64,000 nt of DNA, from contig NZ_CVTA01000033.1 in the NCBI RefSeq assembly GCF_001050035.1, positions 124,001 to 188,000 on the forward strand, read 5' to 3'. Source of the DNA: Mycolicibacterium komanii (GTDB lineage: Bacteria > Actinomycetota > Actinomycetes > Mycobacteriales > Mycobacteriaceae). Numbering within the stretch: position 1 is the stretch's first letter; each line of letters starts with the position of its first letter. The notes under the pieces were generated by a model. That model had not been told where the DNA came from. It saw only the letters and a list, made by a program, of their open reading frames with translations, and ran no database searches. Position numbers and translations under genes: made by a program. Positions 15,752 to 24,860 of this stretch are shown here, in pieces.

Positions 15752-17629
15752 ATGCAGCAGAAACCTCCCTCGGCCGTCATCCAGTCCGCCCACCGGGAGC
15801 ACCTCACGGCGCTACCGTTCGACGACACCGCGGACTTCACCGATGCCGACCGCGGTTTCATTGCGGCGCTCGAGCCGTGTGTGATCAAGGCCGCCGACGG
15901 CCGGGTGGTCTGGGACAACGACACGTATGCCTTCCTCGACGGCGATGCCCCGGCGTCGGTGCACCCCAGCCTCTGGCGCCAGAGCGGGCTGTGCGCGAAA
16001 CAGGGTCTCTACGAAGTGGTCGAGGGCATCTACCAGGTGCGCGGATTCGACCTGTCCAACATCACCTTCGTCGAGGGCGACACCGGCGTGATCGTGATCG
16101 ACCCGCTGATCTCCACGGAGACCGCGGCGGCGGCGCTGGCGCTGTACCGCGAACATCGGGGCGATCGTCCCGTGGCCGCCGTGATCTACACCCACAGCCA
16201 CGTCGACCATTTCGGCGGCGTCCTCGGCGTCACCTCACAGGCCGACGTCGACGCCGGTCGCGTCGCGATCATCGCGCCCGAGCACTTCACCGAACATGCC
16301 GTGCAGGAGAACGTATATGCGGGCACCGCCATGGGCCGCCGCGCGAGCTACATGTACGGCGCGCTGCTGGCTCGCGGGCCGCAGGGGCAGGTGGGGTGCG
16401 GGCTCGGGCAGGTGACGTCGACGGGCGAAGTGGCGCTGATCGTTCCGACGGTCGACATCCGCGAGACCGGCGAGACCCACACCGTCGACGGTGTCGAGAT
16501 CGAGTTCCAGATGGCGCCCGGCACCGAGGCGCCCGCCGAGATGCACTTCTACTTCCCGAAGTACCGCGCGCTGTGCATGGCCGAGAACGCCACCCACAAC
16601 CTGCACAACCTGCTGACCCTGCGCGGGGCGCTGGTGCGCGACCCCCACGGATGGGCCGGTTACCTGACCGAGGCGATCGACGCGTTCGCCGACCGCGCCG
16701 ATGTCGTGTTCGCGTCCCACCACTGGCCGACCTGGGGGCGCGACCGCATCGTGGAATACCTGTCGCTGCAACGGGATCTGTACGCCTATCTGCACGACCA
16801 GACGCTGCGTCAACTGAACCAGGGCTTCACCGGCATTGAGATCGCCGAGGACTTCACGCTTCCCCCCGCGCTGCAAAAAGCCTGGCATGCGCACGGCTAC
16901 TACGGTTCGGTCAGCCACAACGTCAAGGCTGTCTATCAGCGGTACATGGGCTGGTTCGACGGTAATCCGGGGCGGCTGTGGGCGCATCCACCGGAGGCCG
17001 CAGGCCCCCGCTACGTCGAGGCGATGGGCGGACTGGACCGCGTGGTCGAGGTCGCCCGCAAGGCCTTCGACGAAGGCGACTACCGTTGGGCAGCAACCCT
17101 TCTCGACCACGCTGTGTTCACCGACGAGCAGCACGCCGAAGCGCGTGAACTGTACGCCGACACCCTCGAACAACTCGCCTACGGCGCCGAGAACGCGGTG
17201 TGGCGCAACTTCTTCCTCTCCGGTGCGACGGAACTGCGCGAGGGCAATTTCGGCACTCCCACCCAGACCACGTCGTCGTCGATGGTCGCGCAGCTGACCC
17301 CCGAGCAGATCTTCGACGCGCTGGCCATCACCGTGAACGGTCCGCGGGCATGGGATCTGGACCTCGCCATCGACGTCACCTTCGGCGACACCGCAACCAA
17401 TTATCGGCTCACGCTGCGCAACGGGGTGCTGGTGCACCGCAAGGTGGCCGCCGACGAAGCGTCGGCTCAGGCGACCGTGAACGTGGCCAGCAAGCTGCGG
17501 CTGCTTGCGCTCGCCGCGGGCGACGACAGCTCGCCCGGTCTGGACATCTCCGGCGACACCGGCGCGCTGCAGTCGCTGATCGGCGCGCTGGACCGCCCGG
17601 ACCCGGCGTTCAACATCGTCACCCCCTGA
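15752..17629 (+). CDS. Alkyl/aryl-sulfatase, metallo-beta-lactamase fold (Rv3762c/SdsA-like)
   Basis: 625-residue SdsA1/BDS1-type sulfatase that hydrolyses alkyl sulfates such as dodecyl sulfate to alcohol and sulfate. The zinc motif THSHVDHFGG (residues about 150-159) is intact, with further ligands in ENATHNLHNLLTLRG and FASHHWPTWG. A helical dimerisation domain follows (about 400-500), then a C-terminal SCP2-like lipid-binding domain (ITVNGPRAWDLDLAIDV through FNIVTP). Length matches the family. TATCGT lies 6 nt before the ATG (leaderless). No signal peptide is seen, so cytoplasmic action is likely. Confidence 0.93.
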   Translation: MQQKPPSAVIQSAHREHLTALPFDDTADFTDADRGFIAALEPCVIKAADGRVVWDNDTYAFLDGDAPASVHPSLWRQSGLCAKQGLYEVVEGIYQVRGFDLSNITFVEGDTGVIVIDPLISTETAAAALALYREHRGDRPVAAVIYTHSHVDHFGGVLGVTSQADVDAGRVAIIAPEHFTEHAVQENVYAGTAMGRRASYMYGALLARGPQGQVGCGLGQVTSTGEVALIVPTVDIRETGETHTVDGVEIEFQMAPGTEAPAEMHFYFPKYRALCMAENATHNLHNLLTLRGALVRDPHGWAGYLTEAIDAFADRADVVFASHHWPTWGRDRIVEYLSLQRDLYAYLHDQTLRQLNQGFTGIEIAEDFTLPPALQKAWHAHGYYGSVSHNVKAVYQRYMGWFDGNPGRLWAHPPEAAGPRYVEAMGGLDRVVEVARKAFDEGDYRWAATLLDHAVFTDEQHAEARELYADTLEQLAYGAENAVWRNFFLSGATELREGNFGTPTQTTSSSMVAQLTPEQIFDALAITVNGPRAWDLDLAIDVTFGDTATNYRLTLRNGVLVHRKVAADEASAQATVNVASKLRLLALAAGDDSSPGLDISGDTGALQSLIGALDRPDPAFNIVTP

Positions 17630-17640
17630 CCCCCTCCCGC

Positions 17641-17698
17641 CGAACGTGGGTTACCCGCACGTCTAGAGGCCGAAAAGCGTGCGGGTAACCCACGTTCG
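17641..17698. repeat. Palindromic repeat, 21-bp perfect stem, copy 1
   Basis: Arms 17641-17661 and 17678-17698 are perfect reverse complements (left arm begins CGAACGTGGGTTACCC and ends GCACG), with a 16-nt loop. It lies between the convergent alkylsulfatase and SDR genes. The same arms recur at 36701-36764. It may act as a bidirectional terminator and belongs to a dispersed intergenic palindrome family. Confidence 0.85.
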
Positions 17699-17710
17699 CG
17701 GAACTAACGA

Positions 17711-18490
17711 TCAGGGCATGCCGCCGTCGACGCGGATGATCGAGCCCGACGTGTAACTCGACGCGTCCGACATCAAATACAGTGCGGCGCCGACGATCTC
17801 GGGTGGCTCGCCGAGCCGCTGCAGCGCGAAGTGCTGCGCGCCCTTCTGCGTCGCGGGAATGTCCCACGCCTTGCTGATGTCGGTGAGGAACGGGCCGGGC
17901 ATCAGCGTGTTCACCCGCACGGTCGGGCCGTAGGCCAGCGCGAGCCCCTCGGTCAGCGCGTTGAGTCCCGCCTTGGCCGCCGAATAGGGCAGCTGCTCGG
18001 GGCGCGGGCGGCGCGAACCGCTCGAGCTCACGTTGATGATCGAGCCGCCACCGTCGGCGATCATGCGCTCACCCACGAGCGCGGACAACCGGAACGGGCC
18101 CTTGAGGTTCAGGTTGATCACCGAGTCGAACAACTTCTCGGTGACCGAGGGAAGCGACTCGTACAGCGGCGACATTCCCGCGTTGTTGACGAGCACATCG
18201 ACCTTGCCGAAGCGCGCGTAGGCCGCGTCGACCAACCCGTCGAGCTCATCCCACCGCCCGACGTGCACCTGGTAGGGCAGCGCCGCCCGCCCGGTCGCCG
18301 CGGCGATCTCCTCGGCCGTCGCCACACACGAGTCGTACTTGCGGCTGGCGATCACGACGTCCGCACCGCACCGCGCGGCCGCCATCGCCATCTCCTTGCC
18401 CAACCCGCGGCTGCCGCCGGTGACCAGCACGACCCGGTCGCTCAGGTCGAACAGTTCGGCTGCGAAATCCTTCCCGGAACCCATGGCCAT
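17711..18490 (-). CDS. Short-chain dehydrogenase/reductase
   Basis: 259-residue classical SDR. The cofactor motif is VLVTGGSRGLGKEMA, the structural NNAG is present (VLVNNAGMSP), and the catalytic Ser-Tyr-Lys lies in IINVSSSGSR...YSAAKAG. The C-terminus SGSIIRVDGGMP is standard. The RK following the second beta strand (IASRKYD) favours NADPH. Two ATGs are possible (18490 and 18484). Divergent from the histidine phosphatase, 11 bp apart. Likely a lipid or sterol oxidoreductase by neighbourhood, not proven. Confidence 0.88.
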   Translation of the reverse strand: MAMGSGKDFAAELFDLSDRVVLVTGGSRGLGKEMAMAAARCGADVVIASRKYDSCVATAEEIAAATGRAALPYQVHVGRWDELDGLVDAAYARFGKVDVLVNNAGMSPLYESLPSVTEKLFDSVINLNLKGPFRLSALVGERMIADGGGSIINVSSSGSRRPRPEQLPYSAAKAGLNALTEGLALAYGPTVRVNTLMPGPFLTDISKAWDIPATQKGAQHFALQRLGEPPEIVGAALYLMSDASSYTSGSIIRVDGGMP

Positions 18491-18501
18491 ATGGTGGCAC
18501 G

Positions 18502-19104
18502 GTGCAGTTGCTCATCATTCGACATGCGTTGCCGCTCCGCAGCGAGCCGGGGCAGGGCTCCGATCCCGACCTCTCCGAAGAGGGCATCGAACAGGCCAAA
18601 CGGCTACCCGAAGCGCTCGCGCGGTTTCCCATCGCGCGGTTGGTCAGCAGCCCGCAGAAGCGCGCCATCCAGACCGCGGGACCGGTCGCCGAGGCGCTGG
18701 GCCTGTCGATCGACATCGACGACCGGCTGGCCGAGTACGACCGCGACCTCTCGCACTACACGCCCGTCGAGGAGATCTCCGAAGAGGACATGCGCCGGTT
18801 GGCCAACGGCGAGTTGCCCAGCGGCGTCGACCAGTCCGAGTTCATCGCGCGGGTCAGGGCCGGGGTCGACGACATCGTCTCCTCCGCCAAACGTGAGGAC
18901 ACCGTCGCGCTGTTCAGCCACGGCGGCGTCATCAACGCCCTGGTCCACCACGTCATGGGCACCGAACGGCTGTTGTGCGTGCAGGTCGACTACGCCGGCA
19001 TCACCCGCCTGCTGTGGTCGTCGACGCGCGAGGCGTTCTTCGTCGCCGGCATCAACTCGACGGAGCACGTATGGGACCTGCTGCCCAGGAATCAGCAGTG
19101 GTAG
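18502..19104 (+). CDS. Histidine phosphatase (phosphoglycerate mutase-like)
   Basis: 200-residue branch-1 histidine phosphatase. The phosphohistidine motif is at the N-terminus, LLIIRHALPLRSE (RH with the variant ALP), then DPDLSEEGIEQAKRL, SSPQKRAIQTA, and the second catalytic His in VALFSHGGVINALVHH. The start is GTG at 18502 with TATGGT 6 nt upstream (leaderless). It is followed after 10 nt by the phosphotransferase gene, so the two are likely cotranscribed. Substrate unknown. Confidence 0.9.
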   Translation: MQLLIIRHALPLRSEPGQGSDPDLSEEGIEQAKRLPEALARFPIARLVSSPQKRAIQTAGPVAEALGLSIDIDDRLAEYDRDLSHYTPVEEISEEDMRRLANGELPSGVDQSEFIARVRAGVDDIVSSAKREDTVALFSHGGVINALVHHVMGTERLLCVQVDYAGITRLLWSSTREAFFVAGINSTEHVWDLLPRNQQW

Positions 19105-19114
19105 ACATTTGCGA

Positions 19115-20164
19115 ATGACCGCTGAGCCGCGCCCGCCCAAGCCCGCCCGACTGGAGGGGCTCGACCTCGACGCCCTGGACCGTCATCTGCGCTCGGAGGG
19201 CATCGTCCGCTCCGGTGACCTGCGCGCCGAGCTGATCTCCGGCGGCCGCTCCAACCTGACCTTCCTGGTGTGCGACGACCAGTCGAAGTGGGTGCTGCGC
19301 AGGCCTCCGCTGCACGGCCTGACGCCGTCGGCGCACGATATGGCCCGCGAGTACAAGGTCATCTCCGCTCTGCAGAACACGGCCGTGCCCGTGCCGCGCG
19401 CGGTGACCATGCGCAACGACGACTCGGTGCTCGGCGCGCCGTTCCAGATGGTCGAGTACGTCCCCGGGCGGGTGATCCGTCACGCGGCCGAACTCGAGGC
19501 CCTCGGCGACAAGGCCGCCATCGAGGCCTGCGTCGATGCGTTGATCAAGGTGCTCGCCGACCTGCACGCCCTCGATCCGGAAGAGGTCGGCCTCGGCGAC
19601 TTCGGCAAGCCCACCGGGTACCTCGAACGGCAGGTGAAGCGCTGGGGCGGGCAGTGGGAGTTGGTGCGCCGTGAAGGGGACGAACGCGACGACGACGTCA
19701 AGCGACTGCACACCGCGCTGGGAGAGGCGATCCCGGCGCAGAGCCGCAGCGCGATCGTGCACGGCGACTACCGCATCGACAACACGATGCTCGACGCCGA
19801 CGACGGAACCAAGGTGCTGGCGGTTCTGGACTGGGAGATGTCGACCCTGGGCGACCCGATCAGCGACGCCGCGCTGATGTGTGTGTACCGCCACCCGATG
19901 TTCAACATGGTGCACGCCGACGCGGCGTGGGCGTCACCACTGATTCCCCCGGCAGACGAACTCGCACAACGGTATTCGGTGGCCTCCGGTCAGCCGCTGG
20001 ACCACTGGGAGTTCTACATGGGCCTGGCGTACTTCAAGCTGGCGATCATCGCCGCGGGCATCGCCTACCGCGGCCGGGTGGGCGGCGCGCCGTCCGAGTT
20101 CGTCACCATGGTCGACGACGCGGTCGCGCCGCTGATCGACGCCGGGCTCGAGGCGATCCGCTAG
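19115..20164 (+). CDS. fadE36: Aminoglycoside-phosphotransferase-fold protein (ACAD10/11 kinase domain-like, annotated FadE36 in M. tuberculosis)
   Basis: 349-residue kinase-fold protein. The ATP-binding part includes LISGGRSNLTFLV and WVLRRPPLHGLTPSAHDMAREY; the catalytic loop is IVHGDYRIDNTMLD and the metal-binding DxD-like loop is LAVLDWEMSTLGDPISDAA. It corresponds to the phosphotransferase half of ACAD10/11-type proteins, which phosphorylate 4-hydroxyacyl-CoAs. The FadE name in M. tuberculosis is a historic misnomer, because no acyl-CoA dehydrogenase domain is visible. Its last 4 nt overlap the convergent LapA-like gene. Confidence 0.87.
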   Translation: MTAEPRPPKPARLEGLDLDALDRHLRSEGIVRSGDLRAELISGGRSNLTFLVCDDQSKWVLRRPPLHGLTPSAHDMAREYKVISALQNTAVPVPRAVTMRNDDSVLGAPFQMVEYVPGRVIRHAAELEALGDKAAIEACVDALIKVLADLHALDPEEVGLGDFGKPTGYLERQVKRWGGQWELVRREGDERDDDVKRLHTALGEAIPAQSRSAIVHGDYRIDNTMLDADDGTKVLAVLDWEMSTLGDPISDAALMCVYRHPMFNMVHADAAWASPLIPPADELAQRYSVASGQPLDHWEFYMGLAYFKLAIIAAGIAYRGRVGGAPSEFVTMVDDAVAPLIDAGLEAIR

Positions 20165-20550
20165 CGCAGCGCGGCCCTGTAGTTCTTCTTCGCCGCGCGG
20201 CGCAATTGGACCATGCGCGCCATGCCCGCGAGCGCGGCGATCAGGCCGCCGCACACCGCGGCGAGCAGGATCGCCACCCCCAACGGCAGCTGCCAGCGCC
20301 AGCCGAGGAACGCGAACTGCGCCGACTCGGTGTTCTGCGCGATGAAGATCAGCAGCACGATCAGGATGAGCAGGCCGCTGATGACCGCGGTCCACAACGC
20401 TGCGGCCCGGGTGAAGTGAACCTTATTGACCGACGGCGGGGTGTGCTCGGCGATCTCGTCGTCCGTCGGCGGAACCGGCGGCCCGGGGTTGGGTGGACCG
20501 TAGGGTTCCGGCTCGTTCTGCGCTGACGCCCCATACGGATCGGTACTCAT
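20161..20550 (-). CDS. LapA/DUF1049 membrane protein (Rv3760-like)
   Basis: 129-residue protein. A Pro/Gly-rich cytosolic N-terminus (about 40 residues) precedes two transmembrane helices (AALWTAVISGLLILIVLLIFI and LPLGVAILLAAVCGGLIAAL) joined by the short AQNTESAQFAFLGWRWQ hairpin typical of LapA-like proteins. It ends in a basic helix (LRRAAKKNYRAALR). GGAG precedes the ATG at 20550. In-frame extension upstream is non-homologous. Role uncertain, probably envelope-associated. Confidence 0.83.
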   Translation of the reverse strand: MSTDPYGASAQNEPEPYGPPNPGPPVPPTDDEIAEHTPPSVNKVHFTRAAALWTAVISGLLILIVLLIFIAQNTESAQFAFLGWRWQLPLGVAILLAAVCGGLIAALAGMARMVQLRRAAKKNYRAALR

Positions 20551-20661
20551 GGCTCCATCTTTGCCCTTTCGGATGCCCGGCAAACGGCGTTTGACGTGGC
20601 CCGTCGAATCGATGCCCAACAAACCGCGCGTAGCTGCGGTGATGTCGATACTGTCGGATCC

Positions 20662-21618
20662 ATGACCTCGATGCCGCGGCGCCGGCGCCGGCCGCTCGTC
20701 GTGGTGGTGGCGGTTCTCGCGTTCCTGATGAGCACGGCCTGCGGAAGCTCGAACCCGCTCGGGGGCGGCGAGATCTCCGGTGACCTCAAGACGATCGCGG
20801 TGGGGTCGGCGGACTTCACCGAGTCGAAGATCATCGCCGAGATCTACGCCCAGGCGCTGGAGGCCAACGGCTTCACCGTGCGCCGCCAGTTCGGGATCGG
20901 CAGCCGCGAGACCTACATCCCTGCGGTGCAAGACCACTCCATCGACCTGATCCCGGAGTACACGGGCAACCTGCTGCAGTACTTCGACGAGGACACCACC
21001 GCCACCACCCCCGACGCGGTCCTGCTCGAACTGTTCAAGGTGCTGCCGGGAGACTTGTCGATCCTGTATCCGTCACCCGCCGAGGACAAGGACACCCTCG
21101 CGGTGTCCGAGGCGACCGCACAGCGGTGGAACCTCAAGACCATCGCCGATCTGGCCAAGCACTCGCCGGAGGTGAAAGTCGGTGCGCCATCGGAGTTTCA
21201 GACCCGTGTGACCGGTCTGGTGGGGCTCAAGGACCGCTACGGCCTCGACATCGCACCGGCGAACTTCGTCGCGATCAGCGACGGCGGCGGCCCGGCGACC
21301 GTCCAGGCTCTCAACAGCGGGGCGGTCACCGCCGCGAACATCTTCAGCACCTCGCCGGCGATCGAGCAGAGCAGGCTCGTCGTGCTCGAGGATCCGGAGA
21401 ACGTGTTCCTGGCGGCCAACGTGGTGCCGCTGGTTGCGTCGCAGAAGATGTCCACCGATCTCAAGACGGTGCTCGACGCGGTCAGTGCGAAGCTGACCAC
21501 CGAGGCCCTGATCGAGCTCAACACCTCCGTCGAGGGCAACCGGGGCGTCGATCCCGATGAAGCGGCGCAGAAGTGGATCGCGGACAACGGATTCGACAGG
21601 CCGGTGCAGACGCGATGA
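20662..21618 (+). CDS. proX: Osmoprotectant ABC transporter substrate-binding lipoprotein ProX
   Basis: 318-residue OpuAC/ProX-type binding protein anchored as a lipoprotein (signal peptide ending FLMSTACGSS). Mature motifs are VGSADFTESKIIAEIYAQALE, IDLIPEYTGNLLQYF and YPSPAEDKDTLAVSEATA, as in glycine-betaine/choline/carnitine binders. A TACTGT box is 7 nt upstream of the ATG (leaderless). First gene of proXVWZ, which imports compatible solutes under osmotic stress. The aromatic cage residues were not checked, so the ligand is inferred from the family. Confidence 0.92.
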   Translation: MTSMPRRRRRPLVVVVAVLAFLMSTACGSSNPLGGGEISGDLKTIAVGSADFTESKIIAEIYAQALEANGFTVRRQFGIGSRETYIPAVQDHSIDLIPEYTGNLLQYFDEDTTATTPDAVLLELFKVLPGDLSILYPSPAEDKDTLAVSEATAQRWNLKTIADLAKHSPEVKVGAPSEFQTRVTGLVGLKDRYGLDIAPANFVAISDGGGPATVQALNSGAVTAANIFSTSPAIEQSRLVVLEDPENVFLAANVVPLVASQKMSTDLKTVLDAVSAKLTTEALIELNTSVEGNRGVDPDEAAQKWIADNGFDRPVQTR

Positions 21619-21667
21619 GCGCTCGCGCGAAGAGGGCCCACGCCCGAAGGGCAGGGGACAGACAATC

Positions 21668-22777
21668 ATGATCGAGTTCTCCAACGTCACCAAGCGCTAC
21701 CCGGACGGCACCGTCGCCGTCGACGACCTCACGCTGGAGGTGCCCGAGGGAACGCTGACGGTGTTCGTCGGCCCGTCCGGCTGCGGCAAGACCACCTCCA
21801 TGCGCATGATCAACCGAATGATCGAGCCCAGCTCGGGCACCCTGACCGTCGACGGCCGCGACGTGACCAAGGTGGATCCGGTCAAACTGCGGCTGGGCAT
21901 TGGATACGTGATCCAGAGCGCGGGGCTCATGCCGCACCTGCGGGTGGTCGACAACGTGGCCACCGTACCGGTGTTGCGGGGCGAATCACGGCGCAGCGCA
22001 CGGCGATCGGCGCTCGAGGTGATGGAACGCGTCGGCCTCGACGTCAAGCTCGCCGATCGCTACCCGGCGCAGTTGTCGGGCGGTCAACAGCAGCGGGTCG
22101 GGGTGGCCCGTGCGCTGGCCGGCGACCCGCCGATCATGCTGATGGACGAGCCGTTCAGTGCCGTCGACCCCGTCGTGCGCGAGGACCTGCAGGCCGAGAT
22201 CGCCCGCCTGCAAAGCGAATTGCGCAAGACCGTCGTGTTCGTCACCCACGACATCGACGAGGCGGTCAAGCTCGGCGACCGGGTGGCGGTGTTCGGGCGT
22301 GGCGGGGTGCTGCAGCAGTACGGCGACCCCGCGTTCGTGCTGTCGAACCCGGCCAACGAGGAGGTGGCGGCGTTCGTCGGCGCCGACCGCGGCTACCGCG
22401 GGCTGCAGTTCTTCCACGCCTCGGGCCTACCGCTGCACGAGGTCGGCCACGTCGACGAAAACGACGTCGATGCACTGGACTTGGGTCCCGACGACTGGAG
22501 GCTGGTCACCAGGGACGACCGAAAACCGTACGCGTGGATCAACGCCGACGGTGTGGCGCTGCGCCGCAGCGGAAAGCCGCTCTACGACAGCACCATCGGC
22601 GGCGGATCGCTGTTCCGTCCCGACGGCACGCTGCGCAGCGCGCTCGACGCGGCGCTGTCCTCGCCGAGCGGGCTGGGGGTCGCGGTCGACGGCGACGGGC
22701 GGTTGATCGGCGGGGTGAGGGCCGACGACGTGCTGGCCGAACTCGAAAAGCAGCGCCGGGTCCCGGAGTTGGGCTAA
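21668..22777 (+). CDS. proV: Osmoprotectant ABC transporter ATPase ProV
   Basis: 369-residue ATPase. Walker A is VGPSGCGKTTS, signature [15 protein letters not shown], Walker B IMLMDEPFSAVDP, H-loop VFVTHDIDEAV. After the ATPase domain come about 130 residues with weak CBS-like character (RDDRKPYAWINADGVALRR, GVAVDGDGRLIGGVRADDVL), which in OpuA-type systems senses ionic strength. The ATG at 21668 follows proX by 49 nt. The long upstream in-frame extension overlaps proX and is not credible. Confidence 0.92.
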   Translation: MIEFSNVTKRYPDGTVAVDDLTLEVPEGTLTVFVGPSGCGKTTSMRMINRMIEPSSGTLTVDGRDVTKVDPVKLRLGIGYVIQSAGLMPHLRVVDNVATVPVLRGESRRSARRSALEVMERVGLDVKLADRYPAQLSGGQQQRVGVARALAGDPPIMLMDEPFSAVDPVVREDLQAEIARLQSELRKTVVFVTHDIDEAVKLGDRVAVFGRGGVLQQYGDPAFVLSNPANEEVAAFVGADRGYRGLQFFHASGLPLHEVGHVDENDVDALDLGPDDWRLVTRDDRKPYAWINADGVALRRSGKPLYDSTIGGGSLFRPDGTLRSALDAALSSPSGLGVAVDGDGRLIGGVRADDVLAELEKQRRVPELG

Positions 22778-22780
22778 CGG

Positions 22781-23455
22781 ATGCGGTATCTGCTCAACCA
22801 CCTCGATGACCTGTGGGCGTTGACGGTGATCCACCTGCGCCTGTCGCTGATCCCGATCGTGCTCGGGCTGATCATCGCCGTGCCGATGGGCGCGGCGATC
22901 CAGCGCACCACCACGCTGCGACGCCTGACCACGGTCACCGCGAGCATCGTCTTCACCATCCCGTCGCTGGCGCTGTTCGTCGTGCTGCCGCTGATCATCC
23001 CGACCCGCATCCTCGACGAGGCGAACGTGATCGTGGCGCTGACGCTCTACACCGTCGCCCTGCTGGTGCGTGCGGTACCGGAGGCGCTGGATGCGGTGTC
23101 GCCGACGGTTCTCGACGCTGCGACCGCGGTCGGCTACCGGCCGCTGACTCGAATGGTGAAAGTCGAACTACCCCTTGCCGTTCCGGTGCTGATCGCCAGC
23201 CTGCGCGTGGTGGCCGTCACGAACATCTCAATGGTGTCGGTCGGTTCGGTGATCGGCATCGGCGGGCTGGGCACCTGGTTCACCGAGGGCTACCAGGCCA
23301 ACAAGAGCGATCAGATCGTCGCCGGCATCATCGCGATCTTCGTGCTGGCGATCGTCATCGACACGCTCATCATGCTCCTCGGTAGGGCACTCACCCCGTG
23401 GACGCGTGCGGCGCGCGGGCCTCGGACATGGGGCCGGGCGAGGGCGGTGTCATGA
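22781..23455 (+). CDS. proW: Osmoprotectant ABC transporter permease ProW
   Basis: 224-residue inner-membrane permease with about six hydrophobic segments. The EAA-like cytoplasmic loop reads AVPEALDAVSPTVLDAATAVGYRPLTRMVKVELPLAVPVL. It starts 3 nt after proV and overlaps proZ by 4 nt (ATGA at 23452-23455). It should form a heterodimeric channel with ProZ. Confidence 0.92.
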   Translation: MRYLLNHLDDLWALTVIHLRLSLIPIVLGLIIAVPMGAAIQRTTTLRRLTTVTASIVFTIPSLALFVVLPLIIPTRILDEANVIVALTLYTVALLVRAVPEALDAVSPTVLDAATAVGYRPLTRMVKVELPLAVPVLIASLRVVAVTNISMVSVGSVIGIGGLGTWFTEGYQANKSDQIVAGIIAIFVLAIVIDTLIMLLGRALTPWTRAARGPRTWGRARAVS

Positions 23456-24267
23456 CGGGGCCAATGGATTTTCTGCGGGAGGCGCTGGCCTACCTCTTCA
23501 CCGCCGCCAACTGGGGCGGGCCCGCCGGGCTCCTGGCCCGCACTCTCGAACACCTCGAGTACACCGTGGTGGCGCTGTTCTTCTCGGCGCTGATCGCGAT
23601 TCCGATCGGGATGCTCATCGGCCACACCGGGCGCGGAACGTTTCTCGTCGTCACCGGTGTGAACGCGCTGCGCGCGCTGCCGACACTCGGGGTGCTGCTG
23701 CTCGGCGTGCTGCTGTGGGGGCTGGGGCTGGTGCCGCCGACCGTCGCGTTGATGCTGCTGGGCATTCCGCCGATTCTGGCGGGCGCCTATGCCGGCATCG
23801 CCAACGTGGACCGGACCGTCGTCGATGCCGCGCGCTCGATGGGGATGACAGAACGACGCATCCTGCTGCGCGTCGAGACCCCGATCGCGTTGCCGTTGAT
23901 CCTCGGCGGTTTGCGCACCGCCACGCTGCAGATCGTGGCCACCGCGACGGTCGCCGCGTACGCCAGCCTCGGCGGTCTCGGACGCTATCTGATCGACGGC
24001 ATCAAGGTGCGGCAGTTCCATCTGGCATTGGTCGGCGCGTTGATGGTGACGGCGCTGGCGTTGCTCCTCGATGCGGCGCTCGCGTTCGCGGTTTGGCTCT
24101 CGGTGCCGGGCACCGGGCGGCTCAGTATCCGGGGACGACGCATGCCGCAGCCGTTCCTCGGTGACGAAGTCGTTCTCGAATCCCGCCCCGGCGCAACATC
24201 ACAGCGCGCCCGAAAACCCACCGACGATGCACGTTACGAACGAGGGGACCCTTCGCATACGGTATAG
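23452..24267 (+). CDS. proZ: Osmoprotectant ABC transporter permease ProZ
   Basis: 271-residue permease paralogous to ProW, with the coupling loop YAGIANVDRTVVDAARSMGMTERRILLRVETPIALPLIL. Last gene of the operon; a polar C-terminal tail of about 35 residues follows the last helix. The start ATG overlaps the proW stop, and the frame extension upstream lies inside proW. Confidence 0.92.
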   Translation: MTGPMDFLREALAYLFTAANWGGPAGLLARTLEHLEYTVVALFFSALIAIPIGMLIGHTGRGTFLVVTGVNALRALPTLGVLLLGVLLWGLGLVPPTVALMLLGIPPILAGAYAGIANVDRTVVDAARSMGMTERRILLRVETPIALPLILGGLRTATLQIVATATVAAYASLGGLGRYLIDGIKVRQFHLALVGALMVTALALLLDAALAFAVWLSVPGTGRLSIRGRRMPQPFLGDEVVLESRPGATSQRARKPTDDARYERGDPSHTV

Positions 24268-24269
24268 GG

Positions 24270-24860
24270 GTGAGTGAAGCAGGCGGCTCCGAGAAAACAT
24301 GGCCGGCGATTCTGACCTGGCGGGCACACGACGTCCCGCGGATGGAATCGGTCCGGGTGCATGTGTCGGGCAACCGCATCAAGGCGTACGGCCGGATCGT
24401 GGCCGCCGCGACGCCGTCTCATCCCGCGTTCTCCGCCGACTATGACTTGGTGACCGACGAAACGGGCGGCACCAAACGACTCTCCATGACCGTCACGCTC
24501 GCCGAGCGCGAGCGCCAACTCTCGATCGCCCGCGACGAAGAGAACATGTGGCTGGTTCAGCAGCACACCGGTGAGTCGCGCCGCGCCGCCTACGACGGCG
24601 CGCTCGACGTCGACGTGATCTTCAGCCCCTTCTTCAACGCGCTGCCCATCCGGCGCAGCGGGCTGTATCAGCGGACAGATTCGATCAGCTGCCCGGTGAT
24701 CTACGTGCGGCTCCCCGAACTGTCTGTCGAGACCGCGGTGATCAGTTACAGCAGCGCCGAGGACGGCATCAAACTGCACTCGCCCGTCGCCGACACCACG
24801 ATCACCGTCGACTCGGACGGCTTCATCCTCGATTACCCAGGACTGGCAGAGCGGATCTGA
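24270..24860 (+). CDS. Putative glycolipid-binding protein (PF06475, Rv3755c-like)
   Basis: 196-residue beta-rich protein of the putative glycolipid-binding family. Landmarks are [28 protein letters not shown] near the start, the central [18 protein letters not shown] and the C-terminal [14 protein letters not shown]. The start is GTG at 24270, with TACGGT 6 nt upstream, so it has its own leaderless promoter despite following proZ by 2 nt. Its last 38 nt overlap the convergent tyrA. Confidence 0.85.
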   Translation: MSEAGGSEKTWPAILTWRAHDVPRMESVRVHVSGNRIKAYGRIVAAATPSHPAFSADYDLVTDETGGTKRLSMTVTLAERERQLSIARDEENMWLVQQHTGESRRAAYDGALDVDVIFSPFFNALPIRRSGLYQRTDSISCPVIYVRLPELSVETAVISYSSAEDGIKLHSPVADTTITVDSDGFILDYPGLAERI